Origin: Amarobacter sp964507025
Lineage (GTDB): Bacteria > Chloroflexota > Dehalococcoidia > Tepidiformales > Tepidiformaceae
NCBI GenBank assembly: GCA_964507025.1
Contig: CAZDOK010000003.1
Span: 62,001 to 126,000, forward strand
Reading direction: 5' to 3'
Length of the DNA: 64,000 nucleotides
Position 1 is the stretch's first letter. The number at the start of each line of letters is the position of its first letter. A model generated the notes under the pieces. That model was given only the letters and a program-made list of their open reading frames with translations, was not told the origin of the DNA and made no database searches. The position numbers were made by a program, and so were the translations under genes. Shown piece after piece: positions 27,158-36,259 of this stretch.

Positions 27158-28947
27158 TCCGGCACCACCCCCGGCTCAGGCTCGATGCACTCCACTGGCT
27201 CGCCCGCCTGCCGTTCCTCGGGGTCCATGACCTCGCGCTCCTTACCGGGCAACCTGCTCCGGATGTCGAGGGGGCGCTGCGGGAGATGAAGCAGGACGGG
27301 CTCGTGGATGCGGTAACGCCCTCGTCGCCCGAGCTCGAGGGTGCGCCACTGTACGTCCTCACCGAGCCGACGCGTCGCTGGCTGCGATCCACGCTCGATG
27401 GGGAACCGGCCCAGACCCTGCCCCTCGCCTGGAGAGACATCGTCCACTGGCTCGCCCGGCTCGAAGCGACCGTCGCCCTCAACGCCTTCGCTGCCGGCCT
27501 CGCGGCCTCGCTGCACCGCTCGGCCGACCGCGAGGTCGCGGACATCCGCGCGCTGCCGGTGCGGCGGCCGCTGGATGCATGGTGGCCACCGGGCGTGCAG
27601 GGCTACGGCTGCATCCGGACGATGGCCGGGGCGGCGCCGTTCTTCGTCTTCATCGACCGGGCGGGGGCGCCATCCGCCCACCGCGCGGCGCTCATCGCAG
27701 GCTGGTGCCGATTCCGCGACAGCGGTCAGCCGTGGGGATACGACATCCCACCGATCCTCGTCTTCTGCCCGGGACCGGCGCGGGAGGGTGAGTGGGCGCG
27801 AGCGGTGCTCGCCTCGGCCGAGCGGCGGGATTCCGCCCCTCTAAGGACCCTCCTCACGAGCGTGGTGGCAGGCCCCGAGGTTTTCGGGCTACGCAGCTGG
27901 CAATCGGTCGGCGGTGCCAGCCGTGCCGCACTCATGGAGTGCCTCCCGGTGTGGCACTCGGACCATCCCCCTGTCTCTTCCGTGCCGCTGCCGGATCTGC
28001 TCCCGCCCGCTCCCGAGGAGGAGCACCAGCCTCTGTACCGGTGGGCGCGCGAGGTGGCGACCGACGCGCGCAGCGCGACGACCTTCGAGCGAACCGCCGC
28101 GGTCGCGCTCACGACCTCGATGGTCGAGAAGCGGCTGATCGAGTGCCTGGCCCGCCATCCGCTCCTCAGCGAGGCGGACCTGGCCACGGTGCTGCACCGC
28201 GACCGCCGCTTGGTCCGGAGCGCCATCGAGCACGCCACGACGCAGGGCCTGATCGCGCACGTCGAGCGATCGGACGACCGCTGCCGGCGCTACTGCCTCG
28301 CCTCGGCCGGCCTGCGGACGCTGGCACTCCGCGACGGCGTGCCCGTCCGTCGCTACGCGCGGCACGCACCTGTCACCGTCCTAACGGCCGCCGGGGGAGA
28401 ACGCGTGCCAACGCTCCTGCAGCAGTACGAGCACACGGTTGGCGCGAACAGCTTCTTCGTCGCCTGGCTGGAGGGACCGCCGGGCCGGCCGCATCTCCTC
28501 TCGTGGCTAAGCGCGGCGGAGTCGGCGATCCGCTTCGAGAGCGGCGGGCGACGACGCTGGCTGCGGCCGGACGGCGCTGGGGCTGTCCTGGCAAACGGCG
28601 TCCGGCATCAGTTCCTGTTCGAGTGGGACCGCGGCACCGAGCGGCTCCCGGTCATCGCTTCCAAGCTCGCCCGCTACGCCGAGTTCTTCCAAACGCTAAG
28701 GAACCATGGAGACGGTTCGCCGGCCCTGCTGCTTGTCACCACCACGCCACATCGCGAGGAGCTCGTGCGGCGCGTTGGCGTGGCGACAATCGGGTCATCC
28801 AGCGACCAATGCATGACCACGACCGCGCCGCTGCTCGATAGATACGGGCCGTTCGGGGCCGTCTGGCGCGGCCCTGCTGGGCAAGCCCGAACGCGATGGC
28901 CCGGGTCGGCAACCGACCACGACTACCCACTGGAGGTTCGACGGTGA
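27154..28947 (+). CDS. Replic_Relax-family protein (relaxosome or replication initiation)
   Basis: A 597-residue protein of the replication-relaxation type. An N-terminal winged helix (LDALHWLARLPFLGVHDLALLTG, in part) is followed by a Replic_Relax-like core. A second winged helix recurs near residue 330 (LIECLARHPLLSEADLATVLHR), with a repeat of the core after it (LLQQYEHTVGANSFFVAWL). This suggests an internal duplication. Such proteins accompany coupling ATPases in Actinobacteria and Chloroflexota and are thought to recognise the transfer origin. The start overlaps the previous stop (ATGA). No HUH relaxase is seen in the window. Confidence 0.8.
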   Translation: MIRHHPRLRLDALHWLARLPFLGVHDLALLTGQPAPDVEGALREMKQDGLVDAVTPSSPELEGAPLYVLTEPTRRWLRSTLDGEPAQTLPLAWRDIVHWLARLEATVALNAFAAGLAASLHRSADREVADIRALPVRRPLDAWWPPGVQGYGCIRTMAGAAPFFVFIDRAGAPSAHRAALIAGWCRFRDSGQPWGYDIPPILVFCPGPAREGEWARAVLASAERRDSAPLRTLLTSVVAGPEVFGLRSWQSVGGASRAALMECLPVWHSDHPPVSSVPLPDLLPPAPEEEHQPLYRWAREVATDARSATTFERTAAVALTTSMVEKRLIECLARHPLLSEADLATVLHRDRRLVRSAIEHATTQGLIAHVERSDDRCRRYCLASAGLRTLALRDGVPVRRYARHAPVTVLTAAGGERVPTLLQQYEHTVGANSFFVAWLEGPPGRPHLLSWLSAAESAIRFESGGRRRWLRPDGAGAVLANGVRHQFLFEWDRGTERLPVIASKLARYAEFFQTLRNHGDGSPALLLVTTTPHREELVRRVGVATIGSSSDQCMTTTAPLLDRYGPFGAVWRGPAGQARTRWPGSATDHDYPLEVRR

Positions 28948-29201
28948 ACGATCACGTAAGCGACAACGGCCACGGGCCCGATCTGCTCACAGTGCCGGAG
29001 GCCGCAAAGTTCCTCCGCATTTCGCGGAACCTTGCCTACGAACTGGTTGCCCGACGGGAGCTTCCTTGCGTCCGGCTGGGTAGAGTAATCCGTGTCCCGA
29101 GGACGTCACTCGACGCCTGGATTGCCAGCCAAGCGGCAACTGGCGTCGCAGATCCCGCGTCTGCCAGGCAACGTGAATTGCGCCAGCAGCGCCTGATGTA
29201 G
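28944..29201 (+). CDS. xis: Excisionase-like MerR/HTH_17 DNA-binding protein
   Basis: An 85-residue protein with a winged helix-turn-helix of the excisionase type: LLTVPEAAKFLRISRNLAYE, VRLGRVIRVPRTSLDAWI. The GTG start at 28944 overlaps the previous stop and follows GGAGG. It lies 11 bases before the integrase gene, the standard position for a recombination directionality factor. Confidence 0.88.
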   Translation: MNDHVSDNGHGPDLLTVPEAAKFLRISRNLAYELVARRELPCVRLGRVIRVPRTSLDAWIASQAATGVADPASARQRELRQQRLM

Positions 29202-29212
29202 GAGCATCGACC

Positions 29213-30385
29213 ATGGCCGGAAGCATCCGCCGTAGAGGGGCGAACACCTGGGAGCTCACCGTTGACCTCGGCCGTGACCCCGTAACCGGCCAGCGCCAAC
29301 GCCGTTTCGAGAGCTTTAGGGGCACGAAGAAGGCCGCCCAGCAACGCCTGACAGACCTCTTGAGCACGCGCGATCGCGGGATCGACATCCAGCCGACCAA
29401 GGTCACGTTGGGCGAGTACCTGGAGCGCTGGCTCTCGGACTACGCCGCCGTCAGCGTGGCGCCTTCGACACTCGCCCGCTACCGCATCGCGGTTGATAAA
29501 CACATTTCGGCGCACCTTGGCAGTCGGCTCCTTTCGGAGCTGCGACCGATGGACATCCAGCGTCTCCACAGCACATGCCTCGGCGAGAAGCTGTCCCCAC
29601 GGACGGTGGTGCAGCACCATCGGATCGTTCGCGAAGCGCTCAAGCACGCCGTCCTCTGGCAGCTGATCCCAGCCAATCCGGCAGACGCCGTTTCGCCGCC
29701 CCGCTACGAGCGCAAGGAGATGGCCGTGCTCGACGGTCCGGAAGTGCTACGTCTGCTGGAGAAGGCGGAGGGGTCCTTCCTGCACCCCATGATCTTCCTC
29801 GCGGTCGACTCCGGCGCGCGCGTTGGGGAACTGCTAGGGCTGCGGTGGTCGGATGTCGACTTCGAAAGTCGAACGCTGCGGATAGTCCGCGCCGTCCAGC
29901 GCATCCCCCGGGAAGGCATCTCTTTCCGTTCGACGAAGACGTCGAAGTCGCGACGAACGATCCCCTTTTCCCACGCCACCAACGAGATCCTTCGAGCGCA
30001 CCGCGACCGCCAGGATGACTTTCGGCGCTCGCAGGGCGAATCGTATGTCGACCAGGACCTCGTGTTCGCCCAGTCGCACGGTGGTCCGTTCGAGCCTGTC
30101 CAGATATCGCACGCGTTCGGAGATCTGATTCGCGGAAGCGATCTCCCACGCATCCGTTTCCACGATCTCCGCCACACCGCCGCCACCATCATGCTCGCGA
30201 AGAATATCCATCCAAAAGTCGTCAGCGAACGCCTGGGCCACGCGTCGATTCACATCACTCTGGACACCTACTCGCACGTGCTGCCTCACCTCCAGGACGA
30301 GGCAGCCACGGCGATGGACCAGGTCCTTCAGTTTCGCATCAACGACGCCTCTGCCGGAACCCCGAGCCACCGAGGCCATGCCTGA
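29213..30385 (+). CDS. int: Tyrosine-family site-specific integrase
   Basis: A 390-residue phage-type integrase. The N-terminal arm-binding region (GTKKAAQQRLTDLL) precedes a SAM-like core-binding domain (about 60-160). Catalytic residues are visible: Arg203 in GARVGELLGLRW, HDLRH with H317 and R320, the LGH histidine (H343) and the tyrosine in TLDTYSH (Y352). It integrates and excises the element. It is the last plus-strand gene, so the right attachment site is expected in the 56 bases between it and the following convergent gene; no repeat could be identified because the left end is outside the window. Confidence 0.96.
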   Translation: MAGSIRRRGANTWELTVDLGRDPVTGQRQRRFESFRGTKKAAQQRLTDLLSTRDRGIDIQPTKVTLGEYLERWLSDYAAVSVAPSTLARYRIAVDKHISAHLGSRLLSELRPMDIQRLHSTCLGEKLSPRTVVQHHRIVREALKHAVLWQLIPANPADAVSPPRYERKEMAVLDGPEVLRLLEKAEGSFLHPMIFLAVDSGARVGELLGLRWSDVDFESRTLRIVRAVQRIPREGISFRSTKTSKSRRTIPFSHATNEILRAHRDRQDDFRRSQGESYVDQDLVFAQSHGGPFEPVQISHAFGDLIRGSDLPRIRFHDLRHTAATIMLAKNIHPKVVSERLGHASIHITLDTYSHVLPHLQDEAATAMDQVLQFRINDASAGTPSHRGHA

Positions 30386-30441
30386 CTGGCAGCGGATCGG
30401 GCGCGAGATAAACTCCGGCGTTCGCCGTCATCACGTTACCG

Positions 30442-30876
30442 CTAGCCCTGCTGCGCCTCCGCCCAGGACTTGAATGCCTCCAGGAAACTGCGGGTCTGGC
30501 GTCGCGCCCACGGCCGGAGGACCGGCGACACGAATCGGAGCATTCCACGAGGTCGCATGGTCGCCTCAAACCACAACCGGGTGCCACCGCCATCGGGCGT
30601 GAAACGCGCCCGCCAACCGCCCTCCATCGGATCCGTCCAGCGCGCGACGAGCAGGCTCGGCTTCTCGCACTCCGTGATCTCCACCGTGAAGCTGACCCGT
30701 CGCCCAGGCCACTGGTCCACCGCGTGATATTTAGTGCCAACGCCGATCGGTCCATCCGTGAGCTTCCGGCGTTCGATCACCGGTCTCGAGTACTCCCCCG
30801 ACCGCTCCAGGTCACTGAATAGATCGAATACCGTCCCAGGTGGCAGCCCGATAGCTTGCTCTCCGGCAACGCGCAT
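30442..30876 (-). CDS. SRPBCC (polyketide-cyclase/START-like) protein
   Basis: A 144-residue SRPBCC-fold protein: GLPPGTVFDLFSDLER, VGTKYHAV, a strand RWTDPMEGGWRARFTPDGGGT and the long C-terminal helix. The fold binds hydrophobic ligands; the ligand is unknown. The ATG at 30876 with AGGGGTGAG upstream is preferred to the longer frame. It is convergent with the integrase, the first gene outside the element, and its 3' end could be part of the integration site. Confidence 0.85.
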   Translation of the reverse strand: MRVAGEQAIGLPPGTVFDLFSDLERSGEYSRPVIERRKLTDGPIGVGTKYHAVDQWPGRRVSFTVEITECEKPSLLVARWTDPMEGGWRARFTPDGGGTRLWFEATMRPRGMLRFVSPVLRPWARRQTRSFLEAFKSWAEAQQG

Positions 30877-30966
30877 TTGCTCACCCCTGCAGGCGATCAC
30901 CGCGAACGCCTGGCTCATTCTGCTCACAACCGCCAGCCGTGTCACTTGGCAGACTGAGACATGGTG

Positions 30967-32397
30967 TCAGGCCCTTCGGGTGCGCCGGAGGGCCGAGCGG
31001 GCCGCAAAATACCCGCACAGGCCGTGGACGCCTCCCCCGGGAGGGGTCGACGCTGAGCAGAGGAAGATGCGCGGGTTCGGGGTTGTGTACGGGTCGAGGC
31101 GCATGACCGGGCGGGTGAAGAGTTGGCGGAGGTCCTGCACGCCACCGTTGATGTCGCCGCCGACGTAGTTGGCGTTGTACGCCTCGAGTTCGGGCGCGGT
31201 GAAAGTGTGCGCAGCGAGGAGCACGTCGCGGAACCCGGGCGCAAATCGTTCTATCTGGCGCGTGATGGCTTCCGTCATGTCGACGTTGGAGCCATGGGGC
31301 ACGTGACAGTACGCCCAGGCGGTGTGCTGCCCGGCGGGCGCGCGCGAAGGGTCGAAGAGGCTTGGCTGGGCGACCAGCACGTAAGGCCGGTCGGGGGCCG
31401 TGCCCGTAGCGGTCGAACGTTCGGCTGAGGCGATCTCATCGAGCGTGCCGCCAACGTGGATGGTACCGGCGCGGCACGCGGCACCCGCGGCCCACGGAAT
31501 CGGCGCCGAGAGTGCGAAGTCGGCTTTGAACACGCCCGGCCCATAGCGATACCGGGAGATGCTCCGGAGGTACCGCGACGGCAAGTCGGAACCGGCGATG
31601 GCGGCGAGCTGTCGCGGTGTGACATCAAAGAGATAGGCACTCGCCAGAGGCAGGTCACCCATCGACCGGACCGGCCTTTCCGTCTCGAGTTCGCCGCCCA
31701 ACTCCCGGAGGTGAGCCACGAACGCATCCGTGAGGGACTGGCTGCCCCCGCGAACGAACGGCCAGCCCACGGCGTGGGCAGCCATCGCCAGCATGAGCCC
31801 GAACGCCGCCGAGGGGCGGGTCTCCAGGGGGAGGATGGAATGCGCGGCGAGCCCGGCAAACGCGGCACGGGTGCGTTCAGTTGCGAAGCGCGAGCGCGCG
31901 AGCCCAACCGCCGACCGGATCGCATTTCGCCCGAACCGTGCTGCCGCAATCGGGTGACGTGGGAACCGCGGCGGACCAAGCGTGCTCGCGAGCACCTGGT
32001 CGAACGACGTAACGAGCGGGCCGAAAAGCCGCCGGTAGGCATTGGCATCGCTCCCCATGCCTGTGGCTGTCTCCCCAAGCGAACGGTGGATGGCGACGGC
32101 ATCGCCTCCATCGAGCGGGTGGGCGAGCGGGAGCTCAGGGTGGACGAACTCGACCCCGAGACGTTCGAGCGGCATCTCGCGGAAGGCGGGGGAGGCCATG
32201 GCAAGGGGATGCACCGCCGAGCAGACGTCGTGCGTGAAGCCGGGAAGCGTGAGCTCGGCGGAGCGGCAGCCCCCACCGGCTGTATCGCGAGCTTCGAGGA
32301 CGAGGACTGACCGGCCCGCGCGGGCGATCGTAATCGCCGCCGAGAGTCCGTTCGGGCCGGAACCGACGACAACAGCGTCGTAGCGAGTGCGGGTCAT
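30967..32397 (-). CDS. FAD-dependent oxidoreductase of the phytoene-desaturase/amine-oxidase type
   Basis: A 476-residue flavoprotein. The N-terminal dinucleotide-binding fold is VVVGSGPNGLSAAITIARAG, followed by LEARDTAGGGCRS. The C-terminus has the FAD contact region FLCSASTPPGGGVHGLCG, a CrtI/CrtN-like signature. Family members desaturate or isomerise carotenoids, but many of this subgroup have unknown substrates and no carotenoid genes are nearby. The ATG at 32397 follows GGAGCAGCAC. Confidence 0.88.
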   Translation of the reverse strand: MTRTRYDAVVVGSGPNGLSAAITIARAGRSVLVLEARDTAGGGCRSAELTLPGFTHDVCSAVHPLAMASPAFREMPLERLGVEFVHPELPLAHPLDGGDAVAIHRSLGETATGMGSDANAYRRLFGPLVTSFDQVLASTLGPPRFPRHPIAAARFGRNAIRSAVGLARSRFATERTRAAFAGLAAHSILPLETRPSAAFGLMLAMAAHAVGWPFVRGGSQSLTDAFVAHLRELGGELETERPVRSMGDLPLASAYLFDVTPRQLAAIAGSDLPSRYLRSISRYRYGPGVFKADFALSAPIPWAAGAACRAGTIHVGGTLDEIASAERSTATGTAPDRPYVLVAQPSLFDPSRAPAGQHTAWAYCHVPHGSNVDMTEAITRQIERFAPGFRDVLLAAHTFTAPELEAYNANYVGGDINGGVQDLRQLFTRPVMRLDPYTTPNPRIFLCSASTPPGGGVHGLCGYFAARSALRRTRRA

Positions 32398-32422
32398 GTG
32401 CTGCTCCGCGTGTCCTAAGCTT

Positions 32423-33180
32423 TCATCGCCTCCCCAACGCCCGCCGCGGGAGCCCCGCAACCCACCGGAACGGCGTCCCCGAACGGTAGATGCTCGTTCG
32501 GACAGCGCCGTTCTGCCATACGTTCCCCGCCCGCGACCACTGCCGCCTCGAATCGACGCAGACGACGCGCTGCTCGACCTCCGGCTCGGCGACACCCACA
32601 CGGCGGGCAAGCTGTGTCAGCGTGTGCGTCCAGAACTTGTCCTCCTTGCGGTGGCCGCCAAACATCAATCCAAGCTCGCAGATTGGGTCGGCGGCGCGCA
32701 TGAGCACCTCCGCCTGTGCCACCGTGACGCCATTGCTAGTGAATGCGCTGAACGTGATCCACCCCGAGAACAGGTGTCCCTGCGGCGTCATCAGTGTGAA
32801 CGACTCCTCGTCCGCGTAGAGCACCAGGACGCCCGTCGAGAGCCCCGCCCCGGCCCGAGCGAGATGTCGAGGAGGGCTACCTCGCCCGGTGCGATGCCTG
32901 TGAGCGGCGCGTGGAACTGGTTGCCGTCGGGCCAGAATTCGGGGAAGTGGCGCTTCCAGGTGGTGATCACCTCAGCGGGTGTCGCAGGCACCCCGGCGAG
33001 CGGCACCCGATAGGTCTTCTGCCACATCTTGCCGAAGCCCTGGATGGGGCCGGTAACGAGCTTTCCGTCAACCATCCGGCCCTGGGCACCGGGGATCGTG
33101 ATGCGTGTGCCCGCGCTCGCCCAGTGGCCCGTGTCGGTGCGCTCGCGCGCGGATTTGTCATCGCCCGCCTCGGTCTCCAT
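32423..33180 (-). pseudogene. Conserved-looking unknown protein split by a frameshift
   Basis: Two frames join into one plausible protein of about 250 residues. The first part (from ATG 33180) reads VDGKLVTGPIQGFGKMWQK, then EVALLDISLGPG; it degenerates near 32845. The second frame picks up with LSTGVLVLYADEESFTLMTP and runs to 32423. The switch is in a GC-only run (GGGCCGGGGCGGGG) where sequencing or assembly errors are common. It is either an error or a real pseudogene. No known function. The start overlaps the hydrolase stop. Confidence 0.7.
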
Positions 33181-34082
33181 CACACTCTCCGATTGTCGGT
33201 GTGCCCGGTGCCTTCCTCTGGAGTAAGGATGGCGTCGAGCACTTCGTCGATGTGGTCGATGCCCCACAGATGGCCCGCGCCTGGCACAAAGGTCGCGCGG
33301 CACTGCGGGATGGCCTGGGCGAGAAACCGTCCCATCGAAGGTGGCGTCAGTTGGTCATCGAGCCCCTGCCAGAGGTGGACTGCCATCGGGACCTCTGGAA
33401 GCCATGTGTCCCAGCGCTCCGATCCGGTGCGGCGTGACTCCAGGGCCCACCCACGGCCACCCTGTCGCACGGCTTCGCGCATCCCTCGGTGGAAGTAGTC
33501 CCGGACCGCGGGGCTGGCGAGGACGTTTCGATCCGTCTCGCTCAGGCCGCGAGCCATCATCCGGACCGCCAGATGAGGACGATGGCGCATGACCCTGGCG
33601 AGCGCCGCCATCTGTGGCCGCCAAAGCCAGGGAAGGCGCCGGGAGGGGCTCATCAGCGGATGCGCCCATGGGAGTCCGCGAAGGATTGCGGGCACAGCGG
33701 GGGCCATGCTGCTCACGACGGCGACCGCGTCCAGCCGCCCTGGGATTTGCCACGCGCAGGCGAGGGCGTGGGCGCCGCCCCCCGAAACGCCGATGACCGC
33801 GAAGCGCTCGATTCCGAGAGTGTCCGCGAAAGCCGCGATCTCGGCCGGGTAGTCCTTGAACGTCCACGAGTAGAAATCCGACCGCCCGACGCCGGGGCGG
33901 TCCGGTGTGACGATCCTGATTCCCTGTTCCGCCGCGGGCCATTCAGCCGGCTCGCCGAAGGTCCGGCCAAAGAATGCCGCATGCAACATGATCACCGGCC
34001 GGCCGTTGAGGTCGCCGTACTCGTTGAACGCGACGCGGTGGCCATTGGGCAGCATCGCGATTTGGTCGAGTCGGGAGGTCAT
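33180..34082 (-). CDS. Alpha/beta hydrolase
   Basis: A 300-residue alpha/beta hydrolase. The oxyanion strand VIMLHAAFFGR, the nucleophile elbow GVSGGGAHAL and the catalytic His region GAGHLWGIDH are all visible; DRPGVGRSDFYSW is the typical cap-proximal motif. The substrate is unknown (small esters, amides or epoxides are possible). The ATG at 34082, with GGAGTAAGG upstream, is preferred over a GTG one codon earlier. It is coupled to the frameshifted gene (TGATG). Confidence 0.9.
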   Translation of the reverse strand: MTSRLDQIAMLPNGHRVAFNEYGDLNGRPVIMLHAAFFGRTFGEPAEWPAAEQGIRIVTPDRPGVGRSDFYSWTFKDYPAEIAAFADTLGIERFAVIGVSGGGAHALACAWQIPGRLDAVAVVSSMAPAVPAILRGLPWAHPLMSPSRRLPWLWRPQMAALARVMRHRPHLAVRMMARGLSETDRNVLASPAVRDYFHRGMREAVRQGGRGWALESRRTGSERWDTWLPEVPMAVHLWQGLDDQLTPPSMGRFLAQAIPQCRATFVPGAGHLWGIDHIDEVLDAILTPEEGTGHTDNRRV

Positions 34083-34114
34083 CACGCCTTACTCCTTAGC
34101 GTCCCGGCGTCCGG

Positions 34115-34969
34115 CTACTCGACCGCGAACTCGGCGACCATGCCCTTGTCGCTGTGCGCGGTGAACTCAGGGTCGTTCACGTCCGGGAAGAAGCACACGA
34201 GCGCGTACTTCCCGGGGGCCAGTGGCTCCTCGAACGCCATGTCGAACTCGGCTCCGGGCGGGATGAACGCCCTCAGCGCCAAGGGCGGCACCTCTTCGGC
34301 GAAGACAGCCGCCACCGCCTCCTCGAGCTCCTCGCCCTCGGCAAGGCTGATGACAAGCACCTCGTGCGACTGCTGCCCCTCGTTCCTGACGTGGAAGGCG
34401 AAGTTGCCGTCGCCCGGGATACCGGACCGGTCGAACCCGAAGGCGAAGTCCACGAGCGAGAGGTCCACCGCGACAGCGCCGTCCGGCACCTCGTCGGAAG
34501 CGGGCTGGAAAGTATCGCCTTTCCAGACGCCGTCCTCCCGCACCAGCCCAAGTTCGAACCTGCCGAGAAACTCGGCGACAACCGTCGTCGTCGCAGTGTC
34601 TCCGTCGATATCGATCTCTGGCACGGACTCGACGACCGCCGGCTCATCTCCAAGGCATTCCTCTGCGGCCGCTGCGCACTCGTCGGGTGTTGCGAACCAG
34701 ACCGTCCTAAAGAGGTTGTCCGTGGCGTGTTCGAGGACGAAGTCGATATCCGCGCTGGTAGACTCGACCAGGCGGCGTGCGACGTCCTCGACTTCCTGTC
34801 GCTCGCCGGCGCTCGGCTCGTCGTCATCGCCGCAGGCGGCGCCGAACAGCAGCGCCCCGGCGGCGACGGCGGCGATGAGCGGCAACTGACGGGTGAAACG
34901 TGTCCGGCGAATTGGGCGCGGCGTGCCCTGCCCGGTCGCCCGGGCCTCGAACGATGTGCCGTGGTTCAT
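34115..34969 (-). CDS. Lipoprotein with C-terminal cupredoxin-like domain
   Basis: A 284-residue secreted protein. An Arg-rich start and hydrophobic segment (LPLIAAVAAGALLFGAAC) end in a lipobox-like Cys before GDDDEPSAGE, so it should be anchored outside the membrane. The middle is acidic (EVEDVARRLVESTSADIDFVL in part). The last 110 residues are a cupredoxin-like beta sandwich (FAFHVRNEGQQSHEVLVISL, PPGAEFDMAFEEPLAPGKYALVC), but without a clear full set of copper ligands. Function unknown. Confidence 0.75.
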   Translation of the reverse strand: MNHGTSFEARATGQGTPRPIRRTRFTRQLPLIAAVAAGALLFGAACGDDDEPSAGERQEVEDVARRLVESTSADIDFVLEHATDNLFRTVWFATPDECAAAAEECLGDEPAVVESVPEIDIDGDTATTTVVAEFLGRFELGLVREDGVWKGDTFQPASDEVPDGAVAVDLSLVDFAFGFDRSGIPGDGNFAFHVRNEGQQSHEVLVISLAEGEELEEAVAAVFAEEVPPLALRAFIPPGAEFDMAFEEPLAPGKYALVCFFPDVNDPEFTAHSDKGMVAEFAVE

Positions 34970-35087
34970 AGTGGTAGGGCTCCTTTCCCTTGTTTGCTAG
35001 CGGTTCGTTCGCCGCGATGGCTCCTCTGTCTGCGCCGTGAATCGCGAACGCGTGTCTCAGGCGGGTGGGGTCAGGAAAGGTGGATGC

Positions 35088-35495
35088 TCATGCCCGCAAC
35101 CCTCCCGCTACTCCTATCGCCAGCAGCAGAGCGCCCAGGACCATCATCGGTCCCGACGCGGCTTGCAGGTAGAATCCGGCCGAGCGGGCGGCGAAGGCGT
35201 CATCCGTCGCGCTCCGCCAGTTCACCGTGCCGCCGGCGAGGGAGAGCACGACTCCCGAAATGAAAAGCACGGATGCGGGGAGCTCAACCGCTCGTGGCAG
35301 GGTGGAGTACTCCGCGGCCGGTATGAGTGCGAGGAGGATCGCGCTGCCGATAAGCGCCTCGACGTGCGTCTTCAGCAGGTGGTGTGGCGCAGCGGGGGCC
35401 TTCATCCTCGCGCCGGCAAGCGGCACGCCAAGGAGCAAGCCATAGACGAGCACGCACATACCCGCCACGAGCAGCACCTCCCCGGTTTCGTCCAC
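35088..35495 (-). CDS. Unknown four-helix membrane protein
   Basis: A 135-residue protein with four predicted membrane helices (VLLVAGMCVLVYGLLLGV, EALIGSAILLALIPAA, VLFISGVVLSLAGG, GPMMVLGALLLAIGVAG). The loops include HHLLKTHVEALI. I do not recognise a family. It lies alone between the lipoprotein and the STAS genes. Confidence 0.65.
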   Translation of the reverse strand: MDETGEVLLVAGMCVLVYGLLLGVPLAGARMKAPAAPHHLLKTHVEALIGSAILLALIPAAEYSTLPRAVELPASVLFISGVVLSLAGGTVNWRSATDDAFAARSAGFYLQAASGPMMVLGALLLAIGVAGGLRA

Positions 35496-35515
35496 TTCGC
35501 AGCTCCTTTCCCTTG

Positions 35516-35872
35516 CTAGCGGCTGGTTGCCGCAATCGCTCCTTCTTCGGCGTCATGAATGGCGATGGCATCGCTCAGACGGGTGAGTTCGAAGATGTGG
35601 CGATAGTGGTCGGTGAGGCCAAACGCCGAGAGGCGCTGGCCCTGGCGGTTGGCCCGGACGAGCAGGGTGACGATGAGGCCGATGCCGGAGCTGTTGAGAT
35701 ACTCGAGCTCGCGAAAGTCCAAAACGATGTTCCGCGTCGACTCTCCCGCGGCGGCCGCGAAAGCTTCCATCAGCGCGCCCTCGCTCGTTGCCGTGACGGA
35801 ACCGCGGACGGCGATGATGCTGGTGCGCTCGTCGACCGGCCGGACGACCGCTCCGATGGTTGCGTCAGCCAT
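35516..35872 (-). CDS. STAS-domain anti-sigma-factor antagonist
   Basis: A 118-residue STAS protein. The central motif LDFRELEYLNSSGIGLIV contains the phosphorylatable Ser (S61 or S62) found in SpoIIAA/RsbV proteins, with Asn in place of the usual Asp before it. In this family, phosphorylation by a serine kinase controls binding to it. The neighbours encode a second STAS protein and a phosphatase-kinase fusion, so the three likely form a partner-switching module. Confidence 0.92.
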   Translation of the reverse strand: MADATIGAVVRPVDERTSIIAVRGSVTATSEGALMEAFAAAAGESTRNIVLDFRELEYLNSSGIGLIVTLLVRANRQGQRLSAFGLTDHYRHIFELTRLSDAIAIHDAEEGAIAATSR

Positions 35873-35893
35873 GGCTGTTCCTCCTGTCGCTGT

Positions 35894-36259
35894 TCACGAG
35901 CCCGCCGGTGCCTGGGGCGCACTGCGTGCCGTCTCCGCATCCGGGTAGATCTGCATGAAATCGATGAGACGGGTGATCTCGAAGACGTGGCGGTAGTGGT
36001 CCGACAGGCCGAACACCCCCAGCGGCCGCCCTTCGGCCCGAGCCCGGGCGAGCAGGCCAACGATGACCGCGATGCCCGTGCTGTTGATGTAGCCGACTCC
36101 CGAGAAGTCGAGGAGGACGCGGCCGGCCGGGAGCGAGTTGGCCTTCTCCCATGCCGCGTGGAGCGGCCCCTCCGCATCACGGTCGACATCCCCGTGCAGG
36201 GCCAAGAGTGGGACGGACTCTTCGAGACGGGCCTCGGCGCTAAACGGGACGGCTGCCAT
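35894..36259 (-). CDS. Second STAS-domain anti-sigma-factor antagonist
   Basis: A 121-residue STAS protein similar to its neighbour: LDFSGVGYINSTGIAVIV with Ser60 as the likely phosphorylation site, and both share a DHYRH-F-TRL segment near the C-terminus. This points to a tandem duplication. It overlaps the end of the phosphatase-kinase gene by 20 bases and is therefore translationally coupled to it. Confidence 0.92.
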   Translation of the reverse strand: MAAVPFSAEARLEESVPLLALHGDVDRDAEGPLHAAWEKANSLPAGRVLLDFSGVGYINSTGIAVIVGLLARARAEGRPLGVFGLSDHYRHVFEITRLIDFMQIYPDAETARSAPQAPAGS

